Assembly: GCA_031431435.1 (NCBI GenBank)
Contig: JANPDI010000199.1
Coordinates: forward strand, 1 to 64,000
Length of the DNA: 64,000 nucleotides
Origin: UKL13-2 sp031431435
Lineage (GTDB): Bacteria; Pseudomonadota; Gammaproteobacteria; Burkholderiales; Usitatibacteraceae
Reading direction: 5' to 3'
How positions within the stretch are numbered: the first letter of the stretch is position 1; every line of letters begins with the position of its first letter. Of the stretch, positions 8,851-17,291 are shown in pieces. The notes beneath the pieces are model-generated. The model saw only the letters and a program-made list of their open reading frames with translations. It did not search any database and had not been told where the DNA came from. Position numbers and translations under genes: made by a program.

Positions 8851-9567
8851 ATGGCCGTGAATTGCCCAAGCTGCAGTGCATCGATGACGGCAACGCGATT
8901 GGCGTCGCATATCGGCACGTCGGTCGAAATCGACGTCTGTTGGTCCTGCCACATGATCTGGTTTGACCATTTGGAAAGTACCTCGCTATCGGCGCAATCG
9001 GTGATGGATTTTTTCCGGTTGATTCATGCGCATCGCGCTGAAAGCCGTACCATCGTATCGCTCACCGGCAAGTGCCCGGCTTGCCGGGAGGCCTTACGAC
9101 AGACCAACGATGTCACGCGAACCGGCCGGTTTTCATATTTTCGTTGCCCGCAAGGACACGGCCGCTTGATTAGTTTTGTGCAGTTTTTGCGGGAGAAGAA
9201 TTTTGTCCGCACCCTGACGCCTGTTGAGTTGACGGCGCTGAGCGCAAAGGTCAGGCAAATCCGTTGCTCCAGTTGTGGCGCGGGGGTCGATATTGCCCAC
9301 GATCCCGCCTGCAAACATTGTGGCGCACCAGTCTCCGTGCTGGATGAAAACGCGGTTGCCGCCGCGCTTGCAGAACTCGATGCACGGGTGCGACGTCCGG
9401 TGGCAACGGTTGATCGGCCGACGATTCCGCCATATCCGCCGCGCCAACATCCGGCCGCCGCACCGTCCAAAAATTGGTCTGACATGAATGACGTTGATGG
9501 TGATTCGGGCATTACCGATCTGTTGTTGACCGGACTTGCGGCTGTTATTGCGGCAAGTCTTGATTAG
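8851..9567 (+). CDS. Multiple zinc-ribbon protein (TFIIB-type zinc finger)
   Basis: 238 residues from the ATG at 8851; a TTG two codons earlier is less likely. Three Cys clusters are visible: residues 4-36 (CPSC ... CWSCHMIWFD), which resembles the TFIIB-type zinc ribbon; residues 70-100 (CPACREAL ... FRCPQGHG); and residues 135-158 (IRCSSCGAG ... CKHCGAP). A Pro-rich linker and a short hydrophobic C-terminal segment (LLLTGLAAVIAASLD) follow and could be membrane-associated. The role is unknown; binding of zinc is inferred from the Cys pairs. Confidence 0.75.
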   Translation: MAVNCPSCSASMTATRLASHIGTSVEIDVCWSCHMIWFDHLESTSLSAQSVMDFFRLIHAHRAESRTIVSLTGKCPACREALRQTNDVTRTGRFSYFRCPQGHGRLISFVQFLREKNFVRTLTPVELTALSAKVRQIRCSSCGAGVDIAHDPACKHCGAPVSVLDENAVAAALAELDARVRRPVATVDRPTIPPYPPRQHPAAAPSKNWSDMNDVDGDSGITDLLLTGLAAVIAASLD

Positions 9568-9576
9568 GATAAACCG

Positions 9577-10329
9577 ATGAACATTTTTGTTGTGACCGGC
9601 ACCAGCCGGGGGCTGGGACGGGCACTGGCAGACGAATTGGCCGCCGACCCACAAAATATGGTGGTCGAGATGGGCCGCGCCGGTACGGCCAAAAATGGCC
9701 GAAACACCTTGATAGTGGCCGACTTTGCCAACGTGAGGTCGGTTGAAGAGGCGTTTGCATCATTGGCTGCGTTGGTGGCCGGCCGGCATTTTGAGTATGC
9801 CGTACTGATCAACAATGCCGGTGTGGTGTTACCGGTTGCGCGCTTTGACAAAATTGATGCCGCCGCACTTGAAACTAATTTTGCCGTAAATGTCACGGCG
9901 CCGATTTTGGCCACCAAGGCGTTTGCCAATATCACCCGTTCCATTGCCGCGCGCCGGCTTGTGGTCGGCATTTCTTCTGGCGCGGCCCGCCGCGCGGTGC
10001 GAGGATGGACCGCCTATTGCGCCGCCAAATCTGCGCTGGAAATGGCAACGCGTGTGATGGCCGAGGAGGCGCGCATTGACGATCCGACGCTTTCAATTTG
10101 CACATTGGCACCCGGCGTGGTCGACACGGCAATGCAGGCGACCATCCGCGACACGACTGAAGAGGCTTTCCCCGAGGTCGCACGTTTCCGCGACCTTAAA
10201 GAAAGTGGTGCGCTGCGTGATGCAACCGCCGTTGCGCGGGATATCATTTCACTTTTTCATCCCCCGGCCGGACAGGATCAACTCCTGAATGGCGGCAATT
10301 ACGACATCCGCGAACTCAACCATGCCTAG
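9577..10329 (+). CDS. Short-chain dehydrogenase/reductase (SDR)
   Basis: 250 residues. It has the SDR nucleotide-binding motif TGTSRGLG near residue 8 (TGxxxGxG), NNAG near 82, the catalytic Ser in ISSGAARR near 132 and the YCAAK (YxxxK) pair near residue 148. The family reduces carbonyl groups with NAD(P)H. The overall layout, with VFVVTGTSRGLG-like start and PGVVDTAMQ, resembles the sepiapterin reductase / benzoin reductase-like subgroup, but the substrate cannot be read from the sequence. The stop overlaps the start of the next gene (ATG at 10322). Confidence 0.88.
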   Translation: MNIFVVTGTSRGLGRALADELAADPQNMVVEMGRAGTAKNGRNTLIVADFANVRSVEEAFASLAALVAGRHFEYAVLINNAGVVLPVARFDKIDAAALETNFAVNVTAPILATKAFANITRSIAARRLVVGISSGAARRAVRGWTAYCAAKSALEMATRVMAEEARIDDPTLSICTLAPGVVDTAMQATIRDTTEEAFPEVARFRDLKESGALRDATAVARDIISLFHPPAGQDQLLNGGNYDIRELNHA

Positions 10330-10912
10330 ATCAAACGCCGTAAAAACAACCACTTCAACCTCACCTGTCGCCACCGCCAAGAAACATACCAAACTCCACT
10401 ACTGCGATCTCAGTGATTGTCAGGGCATTTGCTGCAGCGACGGCGCTTTTCTGCGGCCGGAAGAAGTGCGAAAAATTCACAAGCTGGTTGAGAAATTCCC
10501 CGAGCATTTTGCCCATTTGCCGCTTGACTACATCATCGAGGAGGAGTGGGCCCACGGGGTCGGCATGAAGACGCAGGTGCGGCGCTATCGCTACAAGAAC
10601 AAGCCGGCGCATTTTAAACATACCAAATGTGTGTTTGCCGAGGACGATGGCAAGTGTTCGTTCCAGACGCTTGCCGTCAAACAAGGCGTGCACAAGTGGA
10701 AATACAAACCAATGGGTTGCTGGTTATTCCCGCTCGAAAGTGACGAGAAGGGTCTGATTGCGCCGCCGCGCACGCGCCGCGATGATCCGAACAACCTGGG
10801 CAAGGATTATCCGGGCTTTGCAACACAAACACCGTGTGGAAAACACTCGGAAAAAGGCAAAGTGTGGTGGATCGCCTTGAAGGAAGAGGTCAGCGAGTAT
10901 CATAAGCGCTGA
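10322..10912 (+). CDS. Cysteine-cluster protein, YkgJ-like (putative metal-binding)
   Basis: 196 residues from the ATG at 10322; an upstream open extension to 10289 lies inside the SDR gene. Conserved Cys positions are HYCDLSDCQGICCSDGAFL near the N-terminus, HTKCVFAEDDGKCSF in the middle, and GCWLFPL and TPCGKH near the end. This spacing resembles CxxCxxCC-type (YkgJ) proteins, thought to bind zinc or an iron-sulfur cluster. Lys-rich, with no signal peptide. The function is unknown. It overlaps the SDR stop, which suggests co-translation. Confidence 0.65.
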   Translation: MPRSNAVKTTTSTSPVATAKKHTKLHYCDLSDCQGICCSDGAFLRPEEVRKIHKLVEKFPEHFAHLPLDYIIEEEWAHGVGMKTQVRRYRYKNKPAHFKHTKCVFAEDDGKCSFQTLAVKQGVHKWKYKPMGCWLFPLESDEKGLIAPPRTRRDDPNNLGKDYPGFATQTPCGKHSEKGKVWWIALKEEVSEYHKR

Positions 10913-10936
10913 CCGTTATACGCGCAGGCTTTGACC

Positions 10937-13048
10937 ATGTCCTCCGACACCACGCTGATTCGATCGCTCGAGCAAGCGCTACAGAATGCGGAGGGCAAAC
11001 TCGGGCATATTTTCGAGGCGTTTGATCATCTTGATTCCGGTGTTGTTATTTACGGACCGGACGACCGGATTGTTTTTAGCAACCGGCGTTTTCGCGAAAT
11101 TTATGTCGAGGTCGCCGATCTGCTGGTGCCGGGTGCGCATTATGCCGATATTGCGCGCGCGTATTTCCAGCGTGGTTTTGAAGCGCGCACCGAGTTGTCA
11201 GAAGACGAATACGTCAAGTTCAGGCTTGATTATCATCACGCGCCGGATGGCCGTGACTATGAGTTCTTGCATGGGGACAAAACCTGGCTGCTGGTGTCGG
11301 ATCGCAAAACCCTTGACGGCGGCGTGATCGGGCTGCGCCTCGATATCACGGCACGAAAGCAGGCCGAGCAGGCGTTGGCCGACAGCGAGCAGCGCTTCAA
11401 GAGTCTGTCGGCGATGTCGTCAGATTGGTATTGGGAGCAGGACGACCAGTACCGGTTCATCCATATTTCCGGCGGCATGCATCGCTCGGTTGGTGTTGAT
11501 CCCCACGAGCGGTACGGCGTGAAGCGGTGGGAAATCGCCTTTTTGGGCATCTCGCAGGAACAGATGGACGACCACCGGAAACGTGTTGAGGCACATGAGT
11601 CATTTCGCGATTTTCAATATGCCTATACCAAACCGTCCGGTGAGATTTGTTGGTCGACTGTTTCGGGTGACCCGATTTTTGATGCCAATGGAAAATTCAC
11701 GGGTTACCGAGGCGTTGGCGCGGATATCACCGACAAAAAACGTTCAGAGGCGCAAGTCAGGCAACTCGCAGAATACGATTTCCTGACGGGATTGCCCAAC
11801 CGCCTGTTGCTCAGCAGTCGGTTTGACTATGCCGTCCGCCAAGCGGCGCGAAGCAAAGATGGCATTGCGTTGTTGTTCATTGATCTTGATCGTTTCAAAA
11901 ATATCAACGACTCACTCGGCCACCATGTGGGGGACAAGATTCTGGCCGAAAGTGCCGCACGTCTGACCCGTGCCACCCGGTCGACCGACACGGTGGCACG
12001 GCTTGGCGGGGATGAATTTGCGGTGATGCTTTCCGGCGTGACGACTGAAACCGACATTGCCAATGTGGCCGACACGCTGGTGCACGCGCTGTCGCAGCCG
12101 AGCAATGTTGATGGTCGCGAGCTGACCATCACGCCGTCGATCGGTATCACCATCTGGCCGGCCGACGGTGCCGATCTGTCAACATTGATAAAACATGCCG
12201 ACGTGGCGATGTACCACGCCAAGGCGCAGGGCCGCAGCCAGTACAGCTTTTTCCGCGAAGAAATGAACCAGCGGGTAAATGAACGGCTGACGATTGAAAA
12301 TGCGTTGCGCAGGGCGATTGACCGCGAGGAGCTTTCGTTGGCCTACCAGCCGATTTTCTCGATCCCGGATAAACGTGTCATCGGCGTCGAAGCCCTGTTG
12401 CGCTGGCGCAGTGAAAGCCTGGGTGATGTTCCGCCCGCCAGATTTATCGGTGTCGCCGAAGATAGCGGCCTCATTTTGCCGATTGGCGAATGGGTGGTTG
12501 CGGAAGCGTGTGCGCAACTTGCGCGCTGGCGGTCTGCCGCCGCCGGTGCAACGGGTCATTTTCCGATCACCATCAATGTGTCTGGTGTCCAATGGAAGAA
12601 CCCGCGCCTGCTGGATACGCTGCAGGCCACACTGCGTATGCACGACCTGACCCCGGCGGATATTGAGCTTGAGTTGACCGAAACGTCGCTTGTCAGCGAG
12701 GGCGAAAACACGCGTGCACTGCTCGAACGCGTTGGCACCGCCGGATTTCGGCTGGTGATCGATGACTTTGGAACGGGCTATTCGAATTTGGCCTACCTGA
12801 AGCGTTTTTTCATTACGAAATTGAAAATCGACCAATCATTTGTTTGTAATATTTCGACCGATCCGGAAGATGCAGCGATCGTCCGCGCCATTATCAGCCT
12901 CGCCAATAGCCTCGGGCTGCGCGTGGTTGCCGAGGGCGTCGAGCATCAGGCGCAGCTCGATTTTTTGCTGGAGGCGGGATGTCAGGAGGCGCAGGGTTTC
13001 CTGCTGGCGCATCCGATGTCGGCAGCGCAGTTTCAGGCGCGTTTCTAA
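10937..13048 (+). CDS. PAS-PAS-GGDEF-EAL cyclic-di-GMP signalling protein
   Basis: 703 residues from the ATG at 10937. Two N-terminal PAS-like sensory regions (about residues 20-140 and 145-265) precede a GGDEF diguanylate cyclase domain and an EAL phosphodiesterase domain. The GGDEF motif is intact (residues 357-361) with the inhibitory RxxD site (RSTD, 348-351) five residues ahead. The EAL domain keeps EALLRWR (485-491), NVSG, LTET, DDFGTGYSNL, LKIDQSF and AEGVEH, so both activities look possible. No transmembrane segment is seen, so it is cytoplasmic. It would make or degrade c-di-GMP in response to the PAS signal. The next gene starts right after its stop. Confidence 0.93.
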   Translation: MSSDTTLIRSLEQALQNAEGKLGHIFEAFDHLDSGVVIYGPDDRIVFSNRRFREIYVEVADLLVPGAHYADIARAYFQRGFEARTELSEDEYVKFRLDYHHAPDGRDYEFLHGDKTWLLVSDRKTLDGGVIGLRLDITARKQAEQALADSEQRFKSLSAMSSDWYWEQDDQYRFIHISGGMHRSVGVDPHERYGVKRWEIAFLGISQEQMDDHRKRVEAHESFRDFQYAYTKPSGEICWSTVSGDPIFDANGKFTGYRGVGADITDKKRSEAQVRQLAEYDFLTGLPNRLLLSSRFDYAVRQAARSKDGIALLFIDLDRFKNINDSLGHHVGDKILAESAARLTRATRSTDTVARLGGDEFAVMLSGVTTETDIANVADTLVHALSQPSNVDGRELTITPSIGITIWPADGADLSTLIKHADVAMYHAKAQGRSQYSFFREEMNQRVNERLTIENALRRAIDREELSLAYQPIFSIPDKRVIGVEALLRWRSESLGDVPPARFIGVAEDSGLILPIGEWVVAEACAQLARWRSAAAGATGHFPITINVSGVQWKNPRLLDTLQATLRMHDLTPADIELELTETSLVSEGENTRALLERVGTAGFRLVIDDFGTGYSNLAYLKRFFITKLKIDQSFVCNISTDPEDAAIVRAIISLANSLGLRVVAEGVEHQAQLDFLLEAGCQEAQGFLLAHPMSAAQFQARF

Positions 13049-13285
13049 ATGCCGGCATTCAAGCTTCAGGTGCAGGATGATGACGCCCGGCCGGAACACT
13101 GGCGCGATGTGACGACCGCAGAGGGGCTCCCGCTGGTATTCAAAAGCCAGGTGGAGGCGCGCGAAAAATTGGCGCAATTATTTCCAGTTCTGGTCAAGCT
13201 GGAGCAGTTTGCCGCAGACCGAAAACGCACCCGCGTGGTGGTGATAAACCCGTACGATGACATTGACAACCCGAAGGATGAATAA
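13049..13285 (+). CDS. Small conserved-looking hypothetical protein
   Basis: 78 residues, acidic. It starts directly after the TAA of the GGDEF-EAL gene and its own stop is followed directly by the GTG of the aldo/keto reductase gene, so it is probably expressed by coupled translation. The sequence begins MPAFKLQVQDDDARPEHWRD and ends VVINPYDDIDNPKDE. No family, membrane segment or metal motif is recognised. The tight packing supports a real gene. Confidence 0.65.
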   Translation: MPAFKLQVQDDDARPEHWRDVTTAEGLPLVFKSQVEAREKLAQLFPVLVKLEQFAADRKRTRVVVINPYDDIDNPKDE

Positions 13286-14269
13286 GTGGAATACAGACAA
13301 TTAGGTCGCGCCGGCGCAAAAGTGTCGTTGCTGTCGTTTGGCTCATGGATTACCTATGGAAACCAGCTGGATGAACAGGCATCGGTCGAATTGATGGCCG
13401 CCGCACGCGATCATGGCGTCAATTTTTTTGATAACGCCGAAGTGTATGCCGCCGGCAAGAGTGAAGAGTTAATGGGCGCTTCGCTGAAGAAGCTCGGATG
13501 GGACCGGCTGACATACATGGTGTCGACCAAGTTTTTCTGGGGATTGCCGACCAAGTTCGGCGACGGCATCAACGAACGCAACACCCTCAACCGAAAATAT
13601 TTGATGCAGGCAATCGACAACTCCCTGCGCCGGCTGCAATTGGATTTTGTCGATATCGTCTATTGTCATCGGCCGGACCCGCATACGCCGCTCGAAGAAA
13701 CGGTATTTGCCATGCACGACATCATCTGTCAGGGTAAGGCGGTCTATTGGGGCACCTCTGAGTGGAGCGCGGCTGACGTGATGGGTGCATGGCAAATCGC
13801 CGACAAGCACCATCTTCACAAGCCGGTTGTGGAACAGCCCGAATACAATCTGTTTCATCGCAACAAAGTCGAAACCGAGTTCGCGCGCCTCTATCGCGAG
13901 ATCGGCACCGGTCTCACCACCTGGAGCCCGCTTGCCTCCGGGCTGCTGACCGGCAAGTATGGGCAGGGTATTCCCGCCGATTCGCGTGGCAGTCTGGAGC
14001 GCTTTGCATGGATGCGCGACACGCTGACAGACACGACACGCAACGCGGCCGTTACAAAACTGGCCGACATTGCGCAGCAGCTTGGCGGTACCACCGCACA
14101 ACTTGCGATTGCATGGTGTGCAAAAAGCCCGCATGTGTCGACTGTGATCACCGGCGCCTCACGCATTTCGCAACTGCAGGAAAACATGAAAGCGCTGGAC
14201 CTGCTGCCAAAGTTGACGAGCGAGGTCATGGCAGCCATTGACGGGATAACAGCAGGGCTTGTGGATTAG
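13286..14269 (+). CDS. Aldo/keto reductase, Kv-beta-like family
   Basis: 327 residues with a GTG start immediately after the preceding stop. AKR motifs: NFFDNAEVYAAGKSEELMG, with catalytic Asp (FDNAEVY) and Tyr; VSTKFFW with the catalytic Lys; and VDIVYCHRPDPHTPLEETV, with the expected His. The C-terminus (QLAIAWCAKSPHVSTVITGASRISQLQENMKAL) matches the NADPH-binding end. The length and the motifs fit the voltage-gated potassium-channel beta-subunit-like AKR group, soluble NADPH-dependent aldehyde/ketone reductases in bacteria. The natural substrate is unknown. Confidence 0.9.
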   Translation: MEYRQLGRAGAKVSLLSFGSWITYGNQLDEQASVELMAAARDHGVNFFDNAEVYAAGKSEELMGASLKKLGWDRLTYMVSTKFFWGLPTKFGDGINERNTLNRKYLMQAIDNSLRRLQLDFVDIVYCHRPDPHTPLEETVFAMHDIICQGKAVYWGTSEWSAADVMGAWQIADKHHLHKPVVEQPEYNLFHRNKVETEFARLYREIGTGLTTWSPLASGLLTGKYGQGIPADSRGSLERFAWMRDTLTDTTRNAAVTKLADIAQQLGGTTAQLAIAWCAKSPHVSTVITGASRISQLQENMKALDLLPKLTSEVMAAIDGITAGLVD

Positions 14270-14272
14270 CGC

Positions 14273-14482
14273 ATGGAGACGAAGCGGGTATCGGTCGGCA
14301 ATTTGCGAAGTATTAGCTACGATAGCGCCCGGCGGGTGTTGCTCGTCGAGCAAGCGAGCGGTACGTTTGAGTATGCAAACGTATCCGCAGAAGTCTGGCG
14401 TCGATTCTCAACCTCGGGGTCGATATTGAGCTTCTTCAAAGACACAATTGAAGAAGACTACAAGAAGCACAGAATCAAATAA
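14273..14482 (+). CDS. KTSC domain protein
   Basis: 69 residues, the size of a single KTSC domain. Its pattern of VSVGNLRSISYDSARRVLLVEQ and then FEYANVSAEVW, with FFKDTIEEDY at the end, fits this small family. The domain is usually found alone or attached to lysyl-tRNA synthetase or phage proteins; its role is unknown. It starts 3 bases after the aldo/keto reductase stop and is the last gene before a bidirectional terminator. Confidence 0.75.
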   Translation: METKRVSVGNLRSISYDSARRVLLVEQASGTFEYANVSAEVWRRFSTSGSILSFFKDTIEEDYKKHRIK

Positions 14483-14498
14483 CAAACACGCCAATCCA

Positions 14499-14543
14499 CG
14501 GCCAGTTTGAAGCAATAATGGCTGGAAATGCCCGTCAATAGGC
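14499..14543 (-). repeat. Dispersed intergenic repeat, copy D
   Basis: Read on the minus strand, this segment contains TATTGACGGGCATTTCCAG followed by CCATTATTGC and CAAACTGGCCG. It aligns by eye with copies at 37367, 50311 and 62861. It lies between the convergent KTSC and malate synthase genes, just before the terminator. It is the most diverged of the four copies and its hairpin is weak. Confidence 0.55.
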
Positions 14544-14566
14544 GCGTTTCTTAAACCAAATAAACC

Positions 14567-14592
14567 AAAAAGCCCGCATTTGCGGGCTTTTT
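14567..14592. terminator. Bidirectional rho-independent terminator
   Basis: A perfect 12-bp stem, AAAAAGCCCGCA paired with TGCGGGCTTTTT, with a two-base TT core between the arms (the true loop would use a few stem bases). The A-run on the left and T-run on the right let it end transcription in both directions: the KTSC operon from the left and malate synthase from the right. Confidence 0.9.
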
Positions 14593-14609
14593 GTTGGCGC
14601 GTTGCGCGT

Positions 14610-16211
14610 CTATGCAATCGCGCGATACGCCGGCAGGGTGAGAAACTCTTCGTAGTTATCATCGAGCACCAGCTGTTCAAACAGCGTTGCACCTTCGGCG
14701 TATTTCCCGGCCGCATAAACGTCGGCACCAACGATGGCGGGTGTCTTGGTCAGTTCGTCGGCGGTGAGAATCGACACCAATAGTTTGGTGACTTTGCGGC
14801 CGTCGTCGAGCACACCCTTGGGTGAACGAATCCATTGCCATATTTGTGAACGCGAAATCTCCGCCGTTGCCGCGTCCTCCATCAAGTTGAAGATTGGCAC
14901 ACAGCCGTTGCCCGCCAGCCACGAGCCGACATACTGAATACCAACCTGAATATTGTTGCGCACGCCCGCTTCGGTGATCGGCGCCCCGGGGCGAAAATCC
15001 AGCAGGTCACTTGCCGTGTAGTTCACATCATCCCGCTGCCGGTGGATCTGGTTGGGTGTCGGCATGTGTTCATCAAACACTGCCTTGGCAATGGGGACCA
15101 GGCCGGGATGCGCCACCCACGTGCCGTCGCAGCCGTCGGTGACCTCGCGTAACTTGTCGGCGCGCACTTTTTCCATTGCGGCGCTGTTGGCAGCCTCGTC
15201 GTTCTTGATCGGGATCTGTGCGGCCATGCCGCCCATCGCACAGGCATTGCGTTTGTGGCAGGTCTTGACCAGCGTCAGCGCATAAGCCCGCAAAAACGGT
15301 GCGGTCATGGTGACTTGGGCGCGGTCGGCCAGACAAAAATCCTTGTTCAACCGAAACTTCTTGATGGCCGAGAAAATGTAGTCCCAGCGGCCGATGTTGA
15401 GTCCTGCCGAGTGGTCACGAAGTTCGTAGAGAATCTCGTCCATTTCGAAGGCGGCAACAATGGTTTCAATCAACACTGTTGCCTTGATGCCGCCTTGCGA
15501 TACGCCAAGTTCGTTTTGCGCCATCACAAAAATATCGTTCCACAAACGCGCTTCCAGATGCGATTCTATTTTTGGCAAATAGAAATAAGGGTTGGAGCCG
15601 CGCGCTTGCAGTTCTTTCACGTTGTGAAAGAAATAAAGGGCGAAATCAAAAATACTGCCGGATACAATCTTGCCATCGAGCGTGACGTGTTTCTCGTCGA
15701 GATGCCAGCCACGCGGGCGCGGGATCAATACGGCAGTCTTGTCGTTGAGCTGGTAGGTCTTACCCTTTGACTCGAGCGTGATGGTCCGGCGGTTGGCATC
15801 GCGCATATTGATCTGACCATCGATCATGTTGTGCCAGGTCGGACAATTGGCGTCTTCAAAATCAGCCATGAATGTCGAGGCACCGCAGTTCAACGCGTTG
15901 ATCACCATCTTGCGGTCGGTCGGCCCGGTAATTTCGACGCGCCGGTCCAGTAGATCGGTCGGCAGCGGCGCCACCACCCAACTTGCATCCCGAATGTGTT
16001 TGGTTTCCGGCAGGAAATCCGGCAGCACGCCCGCATCAAACGCCTTTTGGCGCACAATACGTTGGGCCAGCAATGCTTGGCGGCGCGGTTCAAAGCTGCG
16101 CGCAAGTTTGACAAAGAAACCCAGCGCCTCAGGGGTCAGGATGGTGGCAAACTCGGCGCTGACCGGTGCGCTGATTGAAAGGCCGGCCGGTAATGTGTGT
16201 GTCGTGGACAT
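14610..16211 (-). CDS. aceB: Malate synthase A (glyoxylate shunt)
   Basis: 533 residues, the normal length for isoform A. It condenses glyoxylate and acetyl-CoA to malate in the cytoplasm, letting cells grow on acetate or fatty acids. Characteristic segments are FMADFEDANCPTW near residue 112 (Mg and substrate site), KIESHLEARLWND, ATVLIETIVAAFEMDEILYE, GRWDYIFSAIKK, ITEAGVRNNIQVGIQYVGSWL and FNLMEDAATAEISRSQIWQW. Isocitrate lyase is not in the window. The gene is divergent from a LysR regulator, with a 124-bp intergenic space that carries two inverted repeats. Confidence 0.97.
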   Translation of the reverse strand: MSTTHTLPAGLSISAPVSAEFATILTPEALGFFVKLARSFEPRRQALLAQRIVRQKAFDAGVLPDFLPETKHIRDASWVVAPLPTDLLDRRVEITGPTDRKMVINALNCGASTFMADFEDANCPTWHNMIDGQINMRDANRRTITLESKGKTYQLNDKTAVLIPRPRGWHLDEKHVTLDGKIVSGSIFDFALYFFHNVKELQARGSNPYFYLPKIESHLEARLWNDIFVMAQNELGVSQGGIKATVLIETIVAAFEMDEILYELRDHSAGLNIGRWDYIFSAIKKFRLNKDFCLADRAQVTMTAPFLRAYALTLVKTCHKRNACAMGGMAAQIPIKNDEAANSAAMEKVRADKLREVTDGCDGTWVAHPGLVPIAKAVFDEHMPTPNQIHRQRDDVNYTASDLLDFRPGAPITEAGVRNNIQVGIQYVGSWLAGNGCVPIFNLMEDAATAEISRSQIWQWIRSPKGVLDDGRKVTKLLVSILTADELTKTPAIVGADVYAAGKYAEGATLFEQLVLDDNYEEFLTLPAYRAIA

Positions 16212-16274
16212 TCTGGTTTCCTTGAAGGGGTCGCAACTTAACTAATTTTGCACGATTGCCGAAATTGTATTAGG

Positions 16275-16287
16275 ATACTCAAAGTAT
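16275..16287. promoter_or_regulatory. Inverted repeat between aceB and lysR, candidate operator
   Basis: ATACT-CAA-AGTAT, a 5-bp perfect inverted repeat with a 3-base spacer. The size and the location between divergent genes suit a LysR-type recognition site. The role is inferred from position only. Confidence 0.4.
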
Positions 16288-16299
16288 GATAATAGCCAA

Positions 16300-16319
16300 T
16301 AATAAATAAGCATTTATTA
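16300..16319. promoter_or_regulatory. AT-rich inverted repeat close to the lysR start
   Basis: TAATAAAT-AAGC-ATTTATTA, a perfect 8-bp inverted repeat with a 4-base spacer, ending 16 bases before the GTG of the LysR gene and just before its ribosome-binding site. It could be an autoregulatory operator or part of a promoter. Because it is AT-only it may also arise by chance. Confidence 0.35.
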
Positions 16320-16335
16320 CTTTTGGGGGTGGAAC

Positions 16336-17250
16336 GTGGACCGTTTTAAAGCGCTACAAACTTTTTTGGACGTTGCGAAGACAGAAAGTCTTTCAGCGGT
16401 TGCCCGTGAAGAGGGGGTGACCCCGGCGATGGTCGGTAGGCGCATCGACCAGCTCGAAGAACGCCTTGGCGTCAAATTATTCAAACGTTCCACCCGAAAA
16501 ATTACGCTGACCCCGGAGGGTTCGGCTTTTTTTGAAACGGTACGGGTTATTCTTGACGATCTCGCCGCAGCCGAAGAGACCATTACGGTCGGTTCAAAAA
16601 ACGCCACCGGTCGGTTGATTGTTTCAGCGCCAACGTCGTTTGGGCGTAAACACATTGCGCCGCATATTCCGCTATTCGTCAATGAGAACCCGAATCTGGC
16701 TGTTACCCTGCACTTGTCGGAGCGAATTGTCGATCTCAAAAATGAGCGGGTTGATTTGGCGGTGCGAATTGCCGACCTCAAGAATGCCGACCTGATTGCC
16801 GTGCGGCTCGCACAAAACCATCGCGTTGTTGTTGGCGCACCCGGATACATTAAACGCGCCGGCCAGCCGACTTTGCTGTCTGATCTGGCACGGCACAATT
16901 GTTTGCTGACGTCGGCCGAGGGCGGGTTGGCGGACACGTGGCATTTTCAGGACAAGGGCGTTGCCCAACATATCAAGGTCACGGGAAATTTGCATTGCAA
17001 TGATGGCGGCGTGCTGACGAAATGGGCGCTTGCGGGCCAGGGTCTTGCGTGGCGCAGCACATGGGAAGTGGCGGAGGAAATTGCCAATCACCGGTTGGTT
17101 GAAGTGTTGCCAAAATTCTCCGCACCCGGCAGCGACATCTATGCGGTCTATCCGGAACGAAAATTCCTGCCCGCCAAGGTCAAACTCTTCATTGATTTTC
17201 TCAAGCGAACATTTGGCGAAACCCCGTATTGGGAATCGGCAAAGCGGTAG
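16336..17250 (+). CDS. LysR-family regulator, probable regulator of malate synthase
   Basis: 304 residues with a GTG start preceded by GGGGGTGG. N-terminal helix-turn-helix (residues 1-60: FLDVAKTESLSAVAREEGVT, MVGRRIDQLEERLGVKLFKR) and an effector-binding domain from about residue 90. LysR proteins bind as tetramers and respond to a small molecule. Its divergent position next to aceB and the inverted repeats between the two genes suggest it controls aceB; that target is inferred, not shown. The inducer is unknown. Confidence 0.9.
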   Translation: MDRFKALQTFLDVAKTESLSAVAREEGVTPAMVGRRIDQLEERLGVKLFKRSTRKITLTPEGSAFFETVRVILDDLAAAEETITVGSKNATGRLIVSAPTSFGRKHIAPHIPLFVNENPNLAVTLHLSERIVDLKNERVDLAVRIADLKNADLIAVRLAQNHRVVVGAPGYIKRAGQPTLLSDLARHNCLLTSAEGGLADTWHFQDKGVAQHIKVTGNLHCNDGGVLTKWALAGQGLAWRSTWEVAEEIANHRLVEVLPKFSAPGSDIYAVYPERKFLPAKVKLFIDFLKRTFGETPYWESAKR

Positions 17251-17291
17251 TCAGGCCGGTACATTTTGATGCGGCTGGCAGTGGCGACATT

